A stretch of 64,000 nucleotides of DNA from Gnetum montanum (lineage: Eukaryota > Streptophyta > Gnetopsida > Gnetales > Gnetaceae): contig MNCI01028846.1 of NCBI GenBank assembly GCA_015680685.1, positions 212,797 through 276,796 of the forward strand, given 5' to 3'. The notes under the pieces are model-generated. The model was given only the letters and a program-made list of their open reading frames with translations. It had not been told where the DNA came from and ran no database searches. Position numbers and translations under genes: made by a program. Below are positions 10,301-21,728 of this stretch, in pieces. The stretch's first letter is position 1. Each line of letters begins with the position of its first letter.

Positions 10301-11156
10301 TGTTATGGACTTTGACCATCAGTTAGAGAAGCATTTTCAAGCATGGATCACATGTATATCTAGTCTCATAACTAATGCTAATCCCATTAGAGAAGTACTA
10401 GGCACAGGTTACATGTCTTTCTAGTCATATAATGGGACTAGTTCAAGGGACCATGAAGTTCCTAGAAGTAGCTTACCTTCAAGCATAAGTCACATGTTTT
10501 TCCAATGGTATCCCAAGAACTGTTTTGCAAAAGTTAATTAATTATTTACTTTTTTACCTATATAATAGGACTACCTTTAGGAATGGATCACATGCATCTT
10601 TAGTGGCATTTTTAGTGGCATAACAAGGAAACAATTATTTTGAATAAGACTTTCCAAAATCAATAAAACCATGAGTGGTAGTATGCCAACATAGGAAGTA
10701 GTAAAACCCATAGTGGAAGTCTAAGAAATTAACCAATTCCCTTGATGTCACATCCTTATCCAACCCTCTTGGTCCTTTCTTCTTTCTTCAAGGTTTGGTA
10801 ATCATAAGTTGCTTTTATTTTCAAATGTGATAAGGATCACATTATGTGCATAATAAGGATCTTGTATTAATGAAAATGAGGGGATGAATGCTATGATCTT
10901 ACTATTTTGCATAATTATCTATTTAATAATTTTAATAGCATAGAATACAATTCAAACAATAAAGTTGATTCGCATACATAAGCAGGAATTTTATTAACAA
11001 ACACATTAAATAACTTAAGGAAATTATAAAATTATAAAAGAAACTGGAAAAAAATAACAAATGAAAAACATATAAAGAACTTGAAAATGAAAAATAACTA
11101 GAAGATTTTCAAGAAATTATAAATTTATAATAAATTATAAATCAAAAACATAGTAA
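10300..11156 (-). mobile_element. Element G, non-coding tail (Ty3/gypsy, minus strand)
   Basis: The minus strand carries the tail boxes found after integrase in elements A-E. A box of the type CAAGCATGG..CACATGT..TTTAGT..CATAAC near 10316-10375 matches D (near 49180-49225) and E (near 59300-59340). The box CCCTTGATGTCACA near 10733 matches A (22850), B (36485), C (43310), D (48985) and E (59095). The first box is repeated about four times between 10316 and 10625. The integrase of G resumes at 16786, after Copia-2. Confidence 0.6.
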
Positions 11157-12403
11157 TGTGGACCTTTTGGTGTGTTTTGGTATGTCCAAAATGTTAAGTA
11201 AAATGATAAAGGTTGTTTGCATGGTTGTGTGGTTATTGTGTTTGTAGGACTATGTACACAGGAAATCAAGATGAGCTAAAGAGGATAAGGAATGAACTAT
11301 CTTAGAGCTCAAAGGAGGAGGTCATCCACATGATCTTCAAACAAATATTTAAAGAACGTGGACAAGGACAGGATGTTATACAAGCAAAGTTATCATCATC
11401 AAAGCATATAGAAGATCAATACTATGAACAAGGAATGATGAATTTAAAAGACAAAGGAAGATGAAGAAATACATCTTTGGGAAGCAACAAAGATCTTGGC
11501 AAAATTGGAGTGAACTCAGACAAAGACATCTTTAGAAATAGCAAGACATCTTTCTTAGACAAAGATGTCTTTCACAAGGCAAAGACACCTTTATAGAATG
11601 TAGAACAAGTTTAGAAATACATCTTCCAAAAGATAAAAATGTCTTCTAGGATGGAGACTTCAAAAAGACATCTTTCAAGAAACAAAGATGTCTTTCTAGT
11701 ATTGAAGAAAAATTGAGAGAGACATCTCAGACATAAGAAAAACGTCTTCCATGATCATTGTTGACCATTGGCTAGTTGTTGCATAAGTTTTGAGATTGAT
11801 TTAGAAACACAATAGCTATAAGAAGACTTGATGTACATTGGGAAATGTGCAAGCCTTGTTATATTCATTATACAATCATTTGTAATCATTGAAATATCTA
11901 TTGCTTCTCATTGTATTATCATTTTGGCATTGTAAAGTGTGTTGTACCTAATTGTACAAGGATCAACAAACTAAGTTTGAATTCTCGCTTGTAATTCTTG
12001 TTCTTGTTGCCTCGTGAGGTTGATGTGGTTGATCTTGTTAGGATCCTATGGAATTGAGTTGTTGGTGCTATGATACAACACTTCGGTGTGGAGCTCAAGA
12101 TTGTAAAGGTTGTGGAAGCCTTCAAACCACATTTCCAAGCTTGATGGGAACTTGTAGGTTTGAGTGATTGGTGTTATGGTACAACAATCTGAAGCGAGGC
12201 TTGAAGATTATACAGGGTGTGGATCCTTCAACCACATTTTGAGAGCAACAAAGTCCAAAGGTGTGCCTGTGATCTACCTTCTGAGTGTGAAGTACCCAAG
12301 TTGGAGAACCATGTAAATTTATGTGTGTGTGCTTTGTTTCATAAAGGTTCGATTTGAGAAATTTATTCCCCCCCCCCCCCCCTTATAAGTTCAACGAACC
12401 ACA
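11157..12403 (+). repeat. Copia-2 5' LTR (1247 bp)
   Basis: Begins TGTGGACCTTTTGG and ends CGAACCACA, two bases before the primer site. It is alignable with 15664-16785 through most of its length. Near the end it has a 16-base C run (about 12368-12382). U3 contains the AAGACATCTTT/AAGATGTCTTT array. Confidence 0.85.
11460..11755. repeat. Palindromic-hexamer array (GACATC/GATGTC) in Copia-2 5' LTR
   Basis: About ten copies of AAAGACATCTTT or its reverse complement AAAGATGTCTTT, often followed by C or CA, at 20-45 bp steps. The same array is kept in the other LTR at about 15965-16250. Position before the transcript start suggests enhancer or protein-binding repeats. Confidence 0.7.
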
Positions 12404-12405
12404 AG

Positions 12406-12417
12406 TGGTATTGGAGC
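12406..12417 (+). other. Copia-2 primer binding site
   Basis: TGGTATTGGAGC follows the LTR by two bases; consensus for initiator tRNA-Met is TGGTATCAGAGC. Confidence 0.75.
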
Positions 12418-12458
12418 CTGGTACTCTTCTCTATCATCATCAACTTCAAGACTGAACA

Positions 12459-14066
12459 ATGGAGGGGACATCTTACACAAAGCCACCCATGTTTGATGGA
12501 TTTGAATTCACATATTGGAAAGCCAAAATGCAAGGGTTCTTTGAATCCGTGGAGTTTGAAGTATGGAAGTCAATTTTGAAAGGCTATGCACCACTCATCA
12601 ATGGCACCATCAATGTCATCAAGCCTTGCAACAAATGGTCTCAAGAGGAAAACGATAAGTTTATGTTTGATTCAAAAGAAATTTTTTTTTTATATTGTGC
12701 ATTGAATAAATCTAAATTTAATAGTGTAGTAAGATGTAAAATGGCTAAAGAAATTTGGAAAACTTTAGAAGCTACTTATTAAGGAATCTCTAGTGTTAAG
12801 TAATCAAAATTGTTAGTTTTACAAAGTGAATACGATAAACTCAAGATGAGAGAAGGTAAAAAAATTAAGGATTATTTTTCTAGAGCTAATGATATTATTG
12901 TAGTAATTGGAGGAATAGGGAAGGATATACCCCAAAGTGATGTAATTATCCAAATGATCAAAAGTCTTCAATTGAAGTTTAGACCTAAGGTCATAGCCAT
13001 GGAGGAAATCAAGGATTTCTCAACTTTGAAATTTGAGAAACTTCAAAGTGCTCTTATCACCTATGAAATGAATCTCATAAGTGAAGGAGCAATTCAAGAA
13101 AGACCTATTGCTCTAAAGAATGCATCCAAGGAGAAGAAGCTCAATGAGCATGATGAGGGAAATGAGGATGAGATTGCTATTCTTTCAAGGAGACTACAAT
13201 GATTTATTACAAGAAGAAATAAAGGGGCATCTTAGTGATAGTAAAGATCTAATTTCTTCAAAGATAGAGAAAGAGGTATACATTTTTTAAATTCTTCTAA
13301 TCTAGAATTTTCTTCTATAGAATGTTGGATTTGTAAAGGAAGAGGCCATATGACCTTTGAGTGTCCTAGCAATTCAAGTGATACCAAGGTACAACCAAGG
13401 AATAGATCCAATGATGAGGAATTGAAAAAGACCAACTTTTATACAAGTTAGGATGATGGTGAGCAAAGTGAAGAAGAAGCATGCAACTCTTCCAAAGATT
13501 TATATCTCATATGTATGGCACTTACCGATGAAGATTCCTCACTTTTGGTTGAACAAGATGGTAAATTTGATAAGAGGTATAGTGAATTTAAAGAAGAAAT
13601 TTTTCTTTTATGTTATTTGATTAGGAAGGCAAAGAAAGTAGTACTTTCTAAGTTAGATGATATTCATGCTGAAGTGAAGGAAGAAATATCAAATATAAAA
13701 GCTAAGATTCAACAACTATCCTCTTTGAATAAGGATTGCAACAAGATTCAAGAAGAAGAGACTCCTGAAAATCAACCAAAGAATTTAGAGGAAGCAGCAC
13801 ATGAAAATGCAAGCTCAAACTCAAACATAGTAAGGTCTAAAAATTTTGATCATAAGGATAATATTTTATTTACGTGTAAAAATTATGACAATAAGCAAGC
13901 TCTTAGCTATGATGATCAAAGTAGGATTAATGCTTGGTCATGTCAAAAAGGCTTTGGTAAGGAAATTGTGCAGGTACCAACAAGCAAGAATGAAGGGAAG
14001 TGGAGCCCTAAAAATACTGCAAAAAGTGATCAAGAGCTCTATCACAAGGAACATGAACAAATATAG
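12459..14066 (+). pseudogene. Copia-2 gag (SIRE/Maximus-like)
   Basis: Starts MEGTSYTKPPMFDGFEFTYW, the usual opening of SIRE-type copia gag (P.F.G..Y..W), 53 bp after the LTR end. The capsid-like region covers 12459-13202, interrupted by stops near 12781 and 12801. A CX2CX4HX4C knuckle (CWICKGRGHMTFEC) lies near 13323-13365, reached after stops near 13201-13240. An acidic Glu/Ser stretch (EQSEEEACNSSKD) and a coiled coil at about 13550-13760 follow. The frame ends at 14066. SIRE gags normally run into protease; here that junction is missing. Long open pieces show moderate decay. Confidence 0.75.
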
Positions 14067-15588
14067 ACATTAAATACATGATCTAATGAAAGAAAACCTA
14101 AGGATGAGAAGGTACTTCATGATAGTAGACCTTACCTCAAACTCCATTGATCTTCTCTTCTCATTAGCAAGTAAGGTAAGTCAAGATAAGTCTCTCTCTC
14201 TTTGCTTGCTAGGATAGTGTTTGAAAAGTTTAAAATTATCTACATCTTATCTACATTAAAAATGCTGGAATAAGTGTCTAGAAAATTTCTTATATTAATC
14301 CATGATATTGATATAATTGGTTTTATGAAGATCTATAATAGCACTAGTAATAAATTCTCTTGGATCTTCATAGTAGTTCTAGTTTGATTTCTTGTCCTGC
14401 ATTCAATCTTCCTTATTCTGAAATTCTTTTGATGATATGCTCAAAGTCCTTGGAACGTTTTTGCCATTTCTAAGATAAGACAAACCTTTGTAAATTCTAT
14501 CAATACTATTGGTTAAAAACCTAGATCTCCACAAATGAGCTTAACATTGACCTACAATTTTTGTGATATTTGCATAAAAACCCAAGATAAGTAACACATG
14601 TGTTGGGGGAGCCTACTCCTCAATCATCTTAGAGGCCACTAATGTAGGGGGAGTCCTTGGAGACTATGGCCAAGAACCACAATGAGCAAGAAAAGGACTT
14701 CAAGAGGTATTTCACACTAAATTGGATGACAAAATCTTGAATGGTTGTATTTGTTGCATATGAGGGCTTTAAAGGGTTATTTAATGATATATGAATTCTT
14801 AGTTCTTTTTAAATGATTGTGTTTGTTGTCTTGTATAAAAATAAAACTATGCATATTCTTCTCATAGCTTAAATATTCTATTAATAACATCCTTTAGGTG
14901 AATCTAGAAATACACATTGCCATAAAACAACTATTTTTAATAGATAGACTTCTTGATCCTCCATGCTCTATCCTTAGTCTTTAGCATCAATTTTTGTTTG
15001 GTCCTCATTATTTTTATAGTCCACCTATTTGATATTCGATCATAAGATAAAGCAAGAAGTAGATATTTTTGTAAAAGTGACTAATTGATATTATGAGCAA
15101 GACCATGATCATTTTTTAAAGTATCTATGGCTTTGATTGACTCATACATTAAATAGTTTACCTTGTGATGAAGAATCGAGTATTTGGCATGGTTGGTTTC
15201 AAATTATACAGATGTATTTTCCTTATCATAAAGATATGCCCTTTTTTTTATGCTAATATTTTACAAAGATGGAGAATATGGAAGCATTAAAAGCACCATG
15301 TACTACTAATGACTTCTTGATTTAGAGACAGGTTATTTGATCTTCCAAGTTTACACTTCACTTCATGCTTAAGGTGTGAATATCACTTGGAAGATTTGGA
15401 TCAAATCTTGACTAATTAGGGGCACCTCTTCATGGAACTTGGTGCTGAAAAATTGATTCTCTTGCTTCACTATATATTGGGGATTATGTCATGATGTTTG
15501 TTTCTAAATCTTATCTAAAACTTATTGATCTATTTTTTAAAATCAATTTTTTGTCCTTTATCCTTTTTGTTTCTATTCAAAAAGGGGG
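14067..15588 (+). other. Non-coding interior of Copia-2
   Basis: No protein is readable in any frame. A few words resemble the 3' region of SIRE elements just before the purine tracts. This replaces the missing protease-integrase-RT-RNase H block of about 3 kb. Confidence 0.6.
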
Positions 15589-15663
15589 ACAGTAGTATGG
15601 TTATAATTATATGATTACTAACCCATATTCTTAAGTTTTGAACATCACAAAAAAGGGGAAGAT
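15588..15663 (+). other. Two polypurine tracts of Copia-2
   Basis: AAAAAGGGGGACAGT at about 15589-15602 and AAAAAAGGGGAAGAT at 15650-15663, the second abutting the LTR start TGTGAACC. The second is the plus-strand primer by position. The first is an extra copy 60 bp upstream. Confidence 0.7.
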
Positions 15664-16785
15664 TGTGAACCTTTTGGTGTGTCCAAAACATTAAGTAAAA
15701 TGGAAAAGGTTTTTTGCATAGTTGTGTGGTTATTGTGTTTGTAGAACTACATACATGGGAAATTAAGATGAGCTGTAGAGGACAAGGAACGAACTATCTT
15801 AGAGCTTAAAGGAGGAGGTCACCCACATGATCTTCAAATGAATATTCAAAGAACATGGATAAGGACTAGATGTTGGATAGGAAAAGTTATCATCAGCAAA
15901 TCATATGGAAGATGAAGACTATGGACAAGGAATGATGATTCAAAAGACAAAGGAAGATGAAGAAAGACGTCTCTAGGAAGTAGCAGATGTCCTGACAAAA
16001 TTGTAGTGAACTTAGACAAAGATGTCTTCAGAAATAGTAAGATGTCTTTCTCAAACAAAGATGCCTTTCACAAGGCAAAGACATTTTTACAAAATGTAGA
16101 CCAAGTTCAAAAAGACATCTTCCAAAAGAAAAAGACATCTTCTAGGATGAAGACTTCGAATAGATGTCTTTCAGGAAACAAAGACATCTTCCCAGTATTG
16201 AAGGAAAATTTAGAGAGATGTCTCAGGCATAAGAAAGATGTCTCCCATGACCATTATTGACCATTAGCTAGCTATTCTGATATGGATTTAGAAACACAAC
16301 AACTATAAGAAGACTTGATGTACATTGGGAAATGTACAAGCCTATTGTATTCATTGTACAATCATTTGTAATCATTGAAATCTTTGTTTCTCCTTATTAT
16401 ATTATCATTTTTCCATTGTAAAGTGTGTTGTACATAATTGTACAAGAATAAACAAACTAAGTTTTGATTCTCCCTTGTAATTCTTGTTCTTGTTTCCCTA
16501 CAGGGTTGATGTGCTTGAGCTTGTTGGGATCTTGCAGGATAGAGTTATTGGTGCTATGGTATAACACTCTGATGCAAAGCTCAAGATTATAAAGGTTGTG
16601 GAAGCCTTGAAATCATATTTCCAAGCCTAATAGGATCTTGTGGGGTTGAGTGATTGGTGTTGTGATACAAGACTTTGGAGTAGGGCTTGAAGACTGTACA
16701 GGGTGTGGACCCTTCAACCACATTTTGAGAGCAACAAAGTCCAAAGGTGTGCTTGCAATCTACCCTCTTAATGTGGAGTACCTAG
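15664..16785 (+). repeat. Copia-2 3' LTR, 3' end truncated
   Basis: Matches the 5' LTR from TGTGAACCTTTTGG to the AGTACC block near 16780, including the palindrome array (15965-16250). It then diverges into integrase of element G. About 110 bp of U5, including the C run, are missing. Confidence 0.8.
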
Positions 16786-17590
16786 GTTTGTTAGTGGTAA
16801 ATGTGGAAGGCACTAAACCTATATACCATGTGAACTATGTATGATTCTTCCCAAAGTGTTTGAAATTTTGTACATTCAAGTGCATGATTTTGATTATAAT
16901 AAAGGACTTTGTTACATAGTTAAAGGTCTAAAGGTCAAATCCTATGGTCATGCCCTTGCTTATTATAGACTTTATGCATTACATTATGCATTAGGGCATT
17001 CATCCATTTATTATTTAGCACATTTAAGTCCATCAGATGTTCATATTTTGCTAGAGTGAGATCTAAGTCTAAGTCACATGTGGTATTTAATGTACACAGT
17101 TCTATGTAGATAGGAAATTTTGGTAATTTACTGTATACTAGTTCATAATGATAATACTCAATAGGAAGTTTTTTGGATAGATCCATAAGCTTATAGAACA
17201 TCATTGAGTCTGATGCTCCATTCTTTCCTATATATATTAATGAACTACATTAAGATTTGAATTATCTATTTATTTATGACTTTGACTTGACTGTTAGGTT
17301 GAGGGTGATATGATATAGTTGATTTGTGATGTACCTCCAAGCATTGTATTAGTTTCTGAAATGTTAGTCTTGTAAAATATGTGTCATTTCTTGATATGAG
17401 TGCATAAGGCACATCAAACCTATTTATTATCAACTAATCAAAGAACTTAACCACAATTACTATAGTGTAATTAGTAACTATAGTAGCTCTGGCTAACCTT
17501 GTAGAGTAGTCTTTAGTAACGATGAAGTATGATTTGCCGTTGGATAAAGGAGTGATGATACCGCTAAAGTCAAAAGGCTCCAATGGTTGT
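16786..17590 (-). pseudogene. Element G integrase, core and C-terminal part
   Basis: The minus strand reads the gypsy integrase core from 17590 downward: PLEPFDFSGIITPLSNGKSY, later ALISRNDTYF, YHPQPNSQVKVIN, KLPIEYYHYELVYSKLPKFP, and a C-terminal TKFQTLWEESYIVHMV ending at the Copia-2 junction. The family pattern is D (DFIGPI), D (SDNGTHF) and E (QVEVTN). The first Asp remains, the second position is Arg and the Glu is Lys, so it is inactive. The N-terminal zinc region of the same enzyme lies at 26044-26365, separated by element A. Confidence 0.85.
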
Positions 17591-18319
17591 TGATGAGTGG
17601 TGAGGTACCCCTACACTCAACCATACGAATACGAGTGCTACACGTGCAATCCAGTCAAACTTCATAGACGAACTAGTTGTGGCATCTAGATAATTAGCCT
17701 TAGATCGCAGTTCGCTGTCTTCCCACCTAGACTAGTGTTAACTTTATCACATATGGTTTAGTCTAGAGTGAGGTGTATGATGTGTTCTATACTAATGTTA
17801 CTCCTGAAGCCAATGAAAGATAGCCTAACTGCGATGAGCATCCGTTCCTCGATCATCTGTACACATCTTGGACTTCGTGCATGTCTACCACTGGGATTAC
17901 CAAGCATAGATCCTAGGTATGCTACTGGGTTACCAAGTAGTCACACTTAAATGCTCGTAATCAAGTCGTACTCATTCTGTGTTTAACAAAGGTTTAGGGT
18001 GAGAAGAGATTAACTAGGAAAGCAGTAAATAACAATTAATTAAATGATTAAGCTAAGTGAATGCTGCAATGATGAAGTAATCTTGATCTTTATTGCCAGC
18101 CATGTGCGTGTCCAAGTACGTCACACTCGAATAAAGGTTCCATACAATTACAATCACCACATTGCGAGCATACACTAGGAGGAAAAGGGTTGAGAGAAAA
18201 ATGAAAACTAAAATGAAAACTAACTCTAAAACTGACTCTTTATTGGAACTACCTACCTCTTATTTATAGGTGAGGAGATAGGCTACGATATCATGGTTGG
18301 GTTAAATGGCAACTCATCG
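17591..18319 (-). repeat. Element A 3' LTR (729 bp)
   Basis: Plus-strand ends are TGATGAGTGG and AACTCATCG; the partner LTR ends ACTCATCA, so the last base has changed. The partner carries an extra segment near 25475-25525. Only one diverged GATATC unit lies near 18280, unlike the arrays in B and C. Confidence 0.9.
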
Positions 18320-18336
18320 TACCCCCACGACTGAGT
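18320..18336 (-). other. Element A polypurine tract
   Basis: The minus strand reads CTCAGTCGTGGGGGTA immediately before the LTR. The same block (CAGTCATGGGGGTA) precedes the LTRs of B and C. Confidence 0.8.
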
Positions 18337-18439
18337 GAAAACTCATCCTTGAGTTATAGTGAGAACAACCTCCATTGATTACATAGTGGATAGGTACGGA
18401 ATTATTTGACGGTGAAATTGGGTTTATGCCGCAGTGTGG

Positions 18440-21238
18440 AATCAAGACAAAATTAAGATACAACACAAAGAATGTGCTACAACTATGAAATTGGTGGAAC
18501 TCATGTAGTTCCTGGTGGCCTCCATAGGTGCTTTCCCCTTGTCTTGTGCTCCAGGTCTTGAGGCTTGATGGCATTGAAGTATTGCCTGGAGTGTCTCCTC
18601 TTTGGTCAGGGGATCTTGTACCGTCCATGCTAATGTTTCGATGTTTGATGAAGTCAGCACCTCCCATGGATAGGGTAGTTGCAGAAACATTTGATTTGCC
18701 TTGACATACCAGGCTGCAAATACCCATTGTTCCTTCTCGTAGGCTCTGGCTTTGTCTCTGTACTCTTGAAAATCCGTAAGCTATCAAGCCAAATCTGTTG
18801 CAACACCTTTTTGTCCTTGGTATCTTACCTTCACCACCTCAAGTTCAGAATTTGCAATCTCCAGGTTTTGCAATATCTTCTTGCGTTCTGCAAATTTTGT
18901 TCCATATTTGATGTAGGTGGTAGCTACCTGTTGCTCGAGCTCTGTTCTCGGGCACCCTATTGTTAACATGGCAAGGTTTGCATACCACAAGTTTGCCAAC
19001 TCCATGTATTCTGTAAGATCTTGGATTTGTAGATCCTGATTCTTAACTTCCGCCTGGTGGGCAAATGCATAAGTGTCTAATATGGCCAGCCAGTCAGTGT
19101 GTTGGGCCATGGCCATGTGGATTTTCTTTTCAAGGATCTATTTGTACATCCCTACCTAGTCTTGGAAGTGCTCCTTTAGCTTTTCATGCTATTTAGCCTC
19201 ATTTTGCCACATGCTTATTTCAATAGCTATCTTTTGGCAGATGGTGCGTACCTCCTCCATTGAGAGGATTCAATTCTCCCTGGCTAAATAGCTCATGTCT
19301 TGGTTGACCCGGATGAATTGTTCTTGCAGCTGATGGAAATGTTCTTCAAGAACATTCTTTTGCTTCTCCATAGTAGTCAATTGAAGGTTGTTGGCAACAA
19401 ACTGCTTGTTTTCTTTCTGTAAGTCTTTGAGTGCCTTGATATGTGCATGAGTTTATGCCTGTGCTGTAGAGGCATCCCAAACAACCTTCTCTTTTTCTTT
19501 AGCCACCTTCTTGTTCTCTGTTAGTAGCTTGGTTAGTTGCTTAGTTTTGAAATTGTCTAGCTGGTCTAAGGGAATGAATTGTAAGGGGTCCCACTATGCT
19601 TCTTGTAGGGCCACGAGCTGTTCTTGCAATCTTTGCATCTTTGCTTCAGCATGCTTGGCCCTCACTTCTGTTAAGACTAGCTTCCCTTAGTGGAAATGAG
19701 GTTTGATTGAATTGCTGTAACATCTTGAGGGATGTGTCCTCTTTGTAGCAATCGATCAAGCACATCCTCATGTTCTGCAGGAGTCATTGAGGTTCTGGCC
19801 AAAGTTTGAGCATCCTGTGCTCCTGTGAGATCTACCAGTGGCACAACAGGTACATTAAACGATTCTTTAATGTGGTCTATGAGCACTTCTGCAGCTCCCG
19901 CAGCATCCTAGTGTTACATGACCACCACAGTGGCCCCTTCACCAGTTTCTAATTGCACTTGGAAAGATGCCGCGTTTCCTGAGATCTATTGTGACCAAGT
20001 ACTTTCCTGTCCTCCTGTATGAATAGACACTTCATCCCTTGTATGATCCAAGGAAACTATGGGCTGTATGACATCGTTAATGATGTGGAAGAGATTTGCA
20101 TAATCACGACTTCCCCAACTGATCATCTTAGCAATGGCCCTAAGGTGGCTCATTGATGGTCTGTAATCTTGCGGTGGCGGTGGTTGATCCTAGCCTATGA
20201 TAGGCCCTGCTTCTTGTTGTTGGCTAGTCCTGTACTTGGAAATTGGCTGGGTCTTGCAAGTTGAGTTGTAGTTGGTTCAGCCGTTGGTTCTTCTTCTTGT
20301 TCTGGTCCCAGTGTCTCACTAGTGATTTTCCTTGTGGCTGGTGGCTTTAACAGTTTAGCATATGAAGCATTTTGGGCTTTTTAGAGGACATCATTAGTGT
20401 ATCTCCTGATACTAGCATGTCGGCATAGCTTCTTGATAAGGCAAGGGAAGGGCAACACCATCTTCCCTGTCTTCTGTTCCTTGAACCACCTCAGGATCTT
20501 TGTCAAGTATAGATGAGGTAGGTTAGCATTAACCTTTTCCATCAATACTACACATCTTGTTGTTGCATATGTTGAGATTCTTTTTAAGCACTTCGTGGGG
20601 AAGAGGTGATATGTTCCAATTTTGAAGTAGATCCTCTCTTCCGTCGTCAACTCTCTAAATGTCTTATCCTTGCCATATGCCCTTTACAACCAAACTCATC
20701 ACACATCGGGGTCTAAACGAGTAGACAACTAAGCAACCTGGGGCCTTGTATTTGGAAGTTTTAATACTTCCAAAATGGCCTGCGTGGAGAAATTGATTTT
20801 CACACCACAAATATTGACGATGGTGCCTTATTCTCTATTGTGCCAAAATTGGTACGTCTCCCCTAGGTACCAGGCACCGCTTTCAGAGAGGGTAGGCCAT
20901 AAGGGCGACCCTTTGAGGTGATCCCTAACAGCCTTAGGAGCAAACTCTACAAAAGATTTAAAATTTAATTCCACAATCACCGCAGTGAATGTGGACCTTT
21001 CATGAATAGCCTAAACGCAATCCTGGGGCAACGTGAGATGTTGTCCCTATTCAAGTGCTGTAGTAGCTCCTCCTTCTGCCTTCCTAGACAGTACAGTAGG
21101 AGGGTCCTTTTGATGAATGCTAAATGATTGTTCCTCCTGTTAAGCATGTTTTCTGGCAGGGACTTGTTCTTCGCCTCTCCTAGGTCATTTACTTCCACCT
21201 TGAGTAGGACCTTCCTGTTGTCCACGTTTCGGGGCCAT
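18440..21238 (-). pseudogene. Element A 3' ORF (about 930 codons, Athila-type extra ORF)
   Basis: The proposed start is the ATG at 21236-21238, directly after a splice-acceptor-like AG. It opens MAPKRGQQEGPTQGGSK, then a stop where element D has Trp, then PRRGEEQ. A conserved middle (about 20950-20390) contains SPLWPTLSESGAWYLGETYQ, LTTEERIYFKIGTYHLFP and LPHLYLTKILRWF. I infer similarity to the plant retrotransposon 3' ORF domain often labelled putative plant transposon protein. The C-terminal third (about 19120-18500) is Glu/Gln/Leu-rich and likely coiled coil, ending in a short hydrophobic tail near 18450. Several stops break it. Its function is unknown; it sits where Athila elements carry an env-like ORF. 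Apparent ORFs at 20977-21258 are in another frame. Confidence 0.65.
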
Positions 21239-21267
21239 CTGCAATCACACGGGGTCAAGCATTAGTA
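21236..21267 (-). promoter_or_regulatory. Splice-acceptor-like signal before the 3' ORF of element A
   Basis: The minus strand has TACTAAT (21267-21261), 20 bases including a pyrimidine-rich stretch, then AG directly followed by ATG GCC (21238). TACTAAT matches the plant and yeast branch-point consensus. The same arrangement occurs in B, C and D. Confidence 0.55.
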
Positions 21268-21705
21268 CGGTTGTTTTTGAAGTTAAGTTATACCTTACTA
21301 CTTATCTTACTTAATTAATTTATTTTATCTCCATCTGATGTTTCTCGAAAGATTATAATAGTGGGTCCTTTTTACTTAAGTGGTTTCCAATTTTAGTTTC
21401 CCGATGTACCTAAGGGGATGAAATTGTTTTTGACACATTTTATTCTTAATTTTACAACTAATTACCCTTGCTAATGTCCTTCGGGTGATGAAAAATTCCA
21501 AAAACATTATGCACTATTTGACATATGTCCCTCCCCCACGACTAAGCTGAACACTCCAGGTTCAAGTAGGTTCAAACGGAATAAAAATCGAAGTACTAGC
21601 GAGCGAGATATAGGTAGAAAAGCAAGGGTGTCACACTTGCAAGTTGTAGAGAAAAATTTGAAAAACTCCCTCACGTGATTTGTGAAAAATGATGCTAAGT
21701 GTTGT

Positions 21706-21728
21706 GGGGGGGGGGGGGGGGGGGGGGG
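21706..21728 (+). repeat. Poly-G run
   Basis: Twenty-three consecutive G on the plus strand, within the element A tail. Length may be affected by sequencing error. Confidence 0.8.

Larger units (their letters stand above)
11157..16785 (+). mobile_element. Copia-2: SIRE-like Ty1/copia element with gag only (TR-GAG type)
   Basis: Two homologous LTRs (11157-12403 and 15664-16785) flank a primer site, a gag-like frame (12459-14066), about 1.5 kb of non-coding DNA and two polypurine tracts. No protease, integrase or RT can be read between them, so the element would need enzymes in trans. The right LTR lacks its last 110 bp or so and runs directly into element G, so a 3' target duplication cannot be tested; the 5 bp before the left LTR are AGTAA. 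Confidence 0.8.

Noticed and set aside
12367-12382. C run as a functional signal
   Set aside because: Missing from the truncated partner LTR, so it cannot be compared; homopolymer length is unreliable.
20977-21258. 93-residue ORF in element A
   Set aside because: Shadow frame. The frame starting at 21238 matches the element D 3' ORF and continues into the conserved middle; this one does not.
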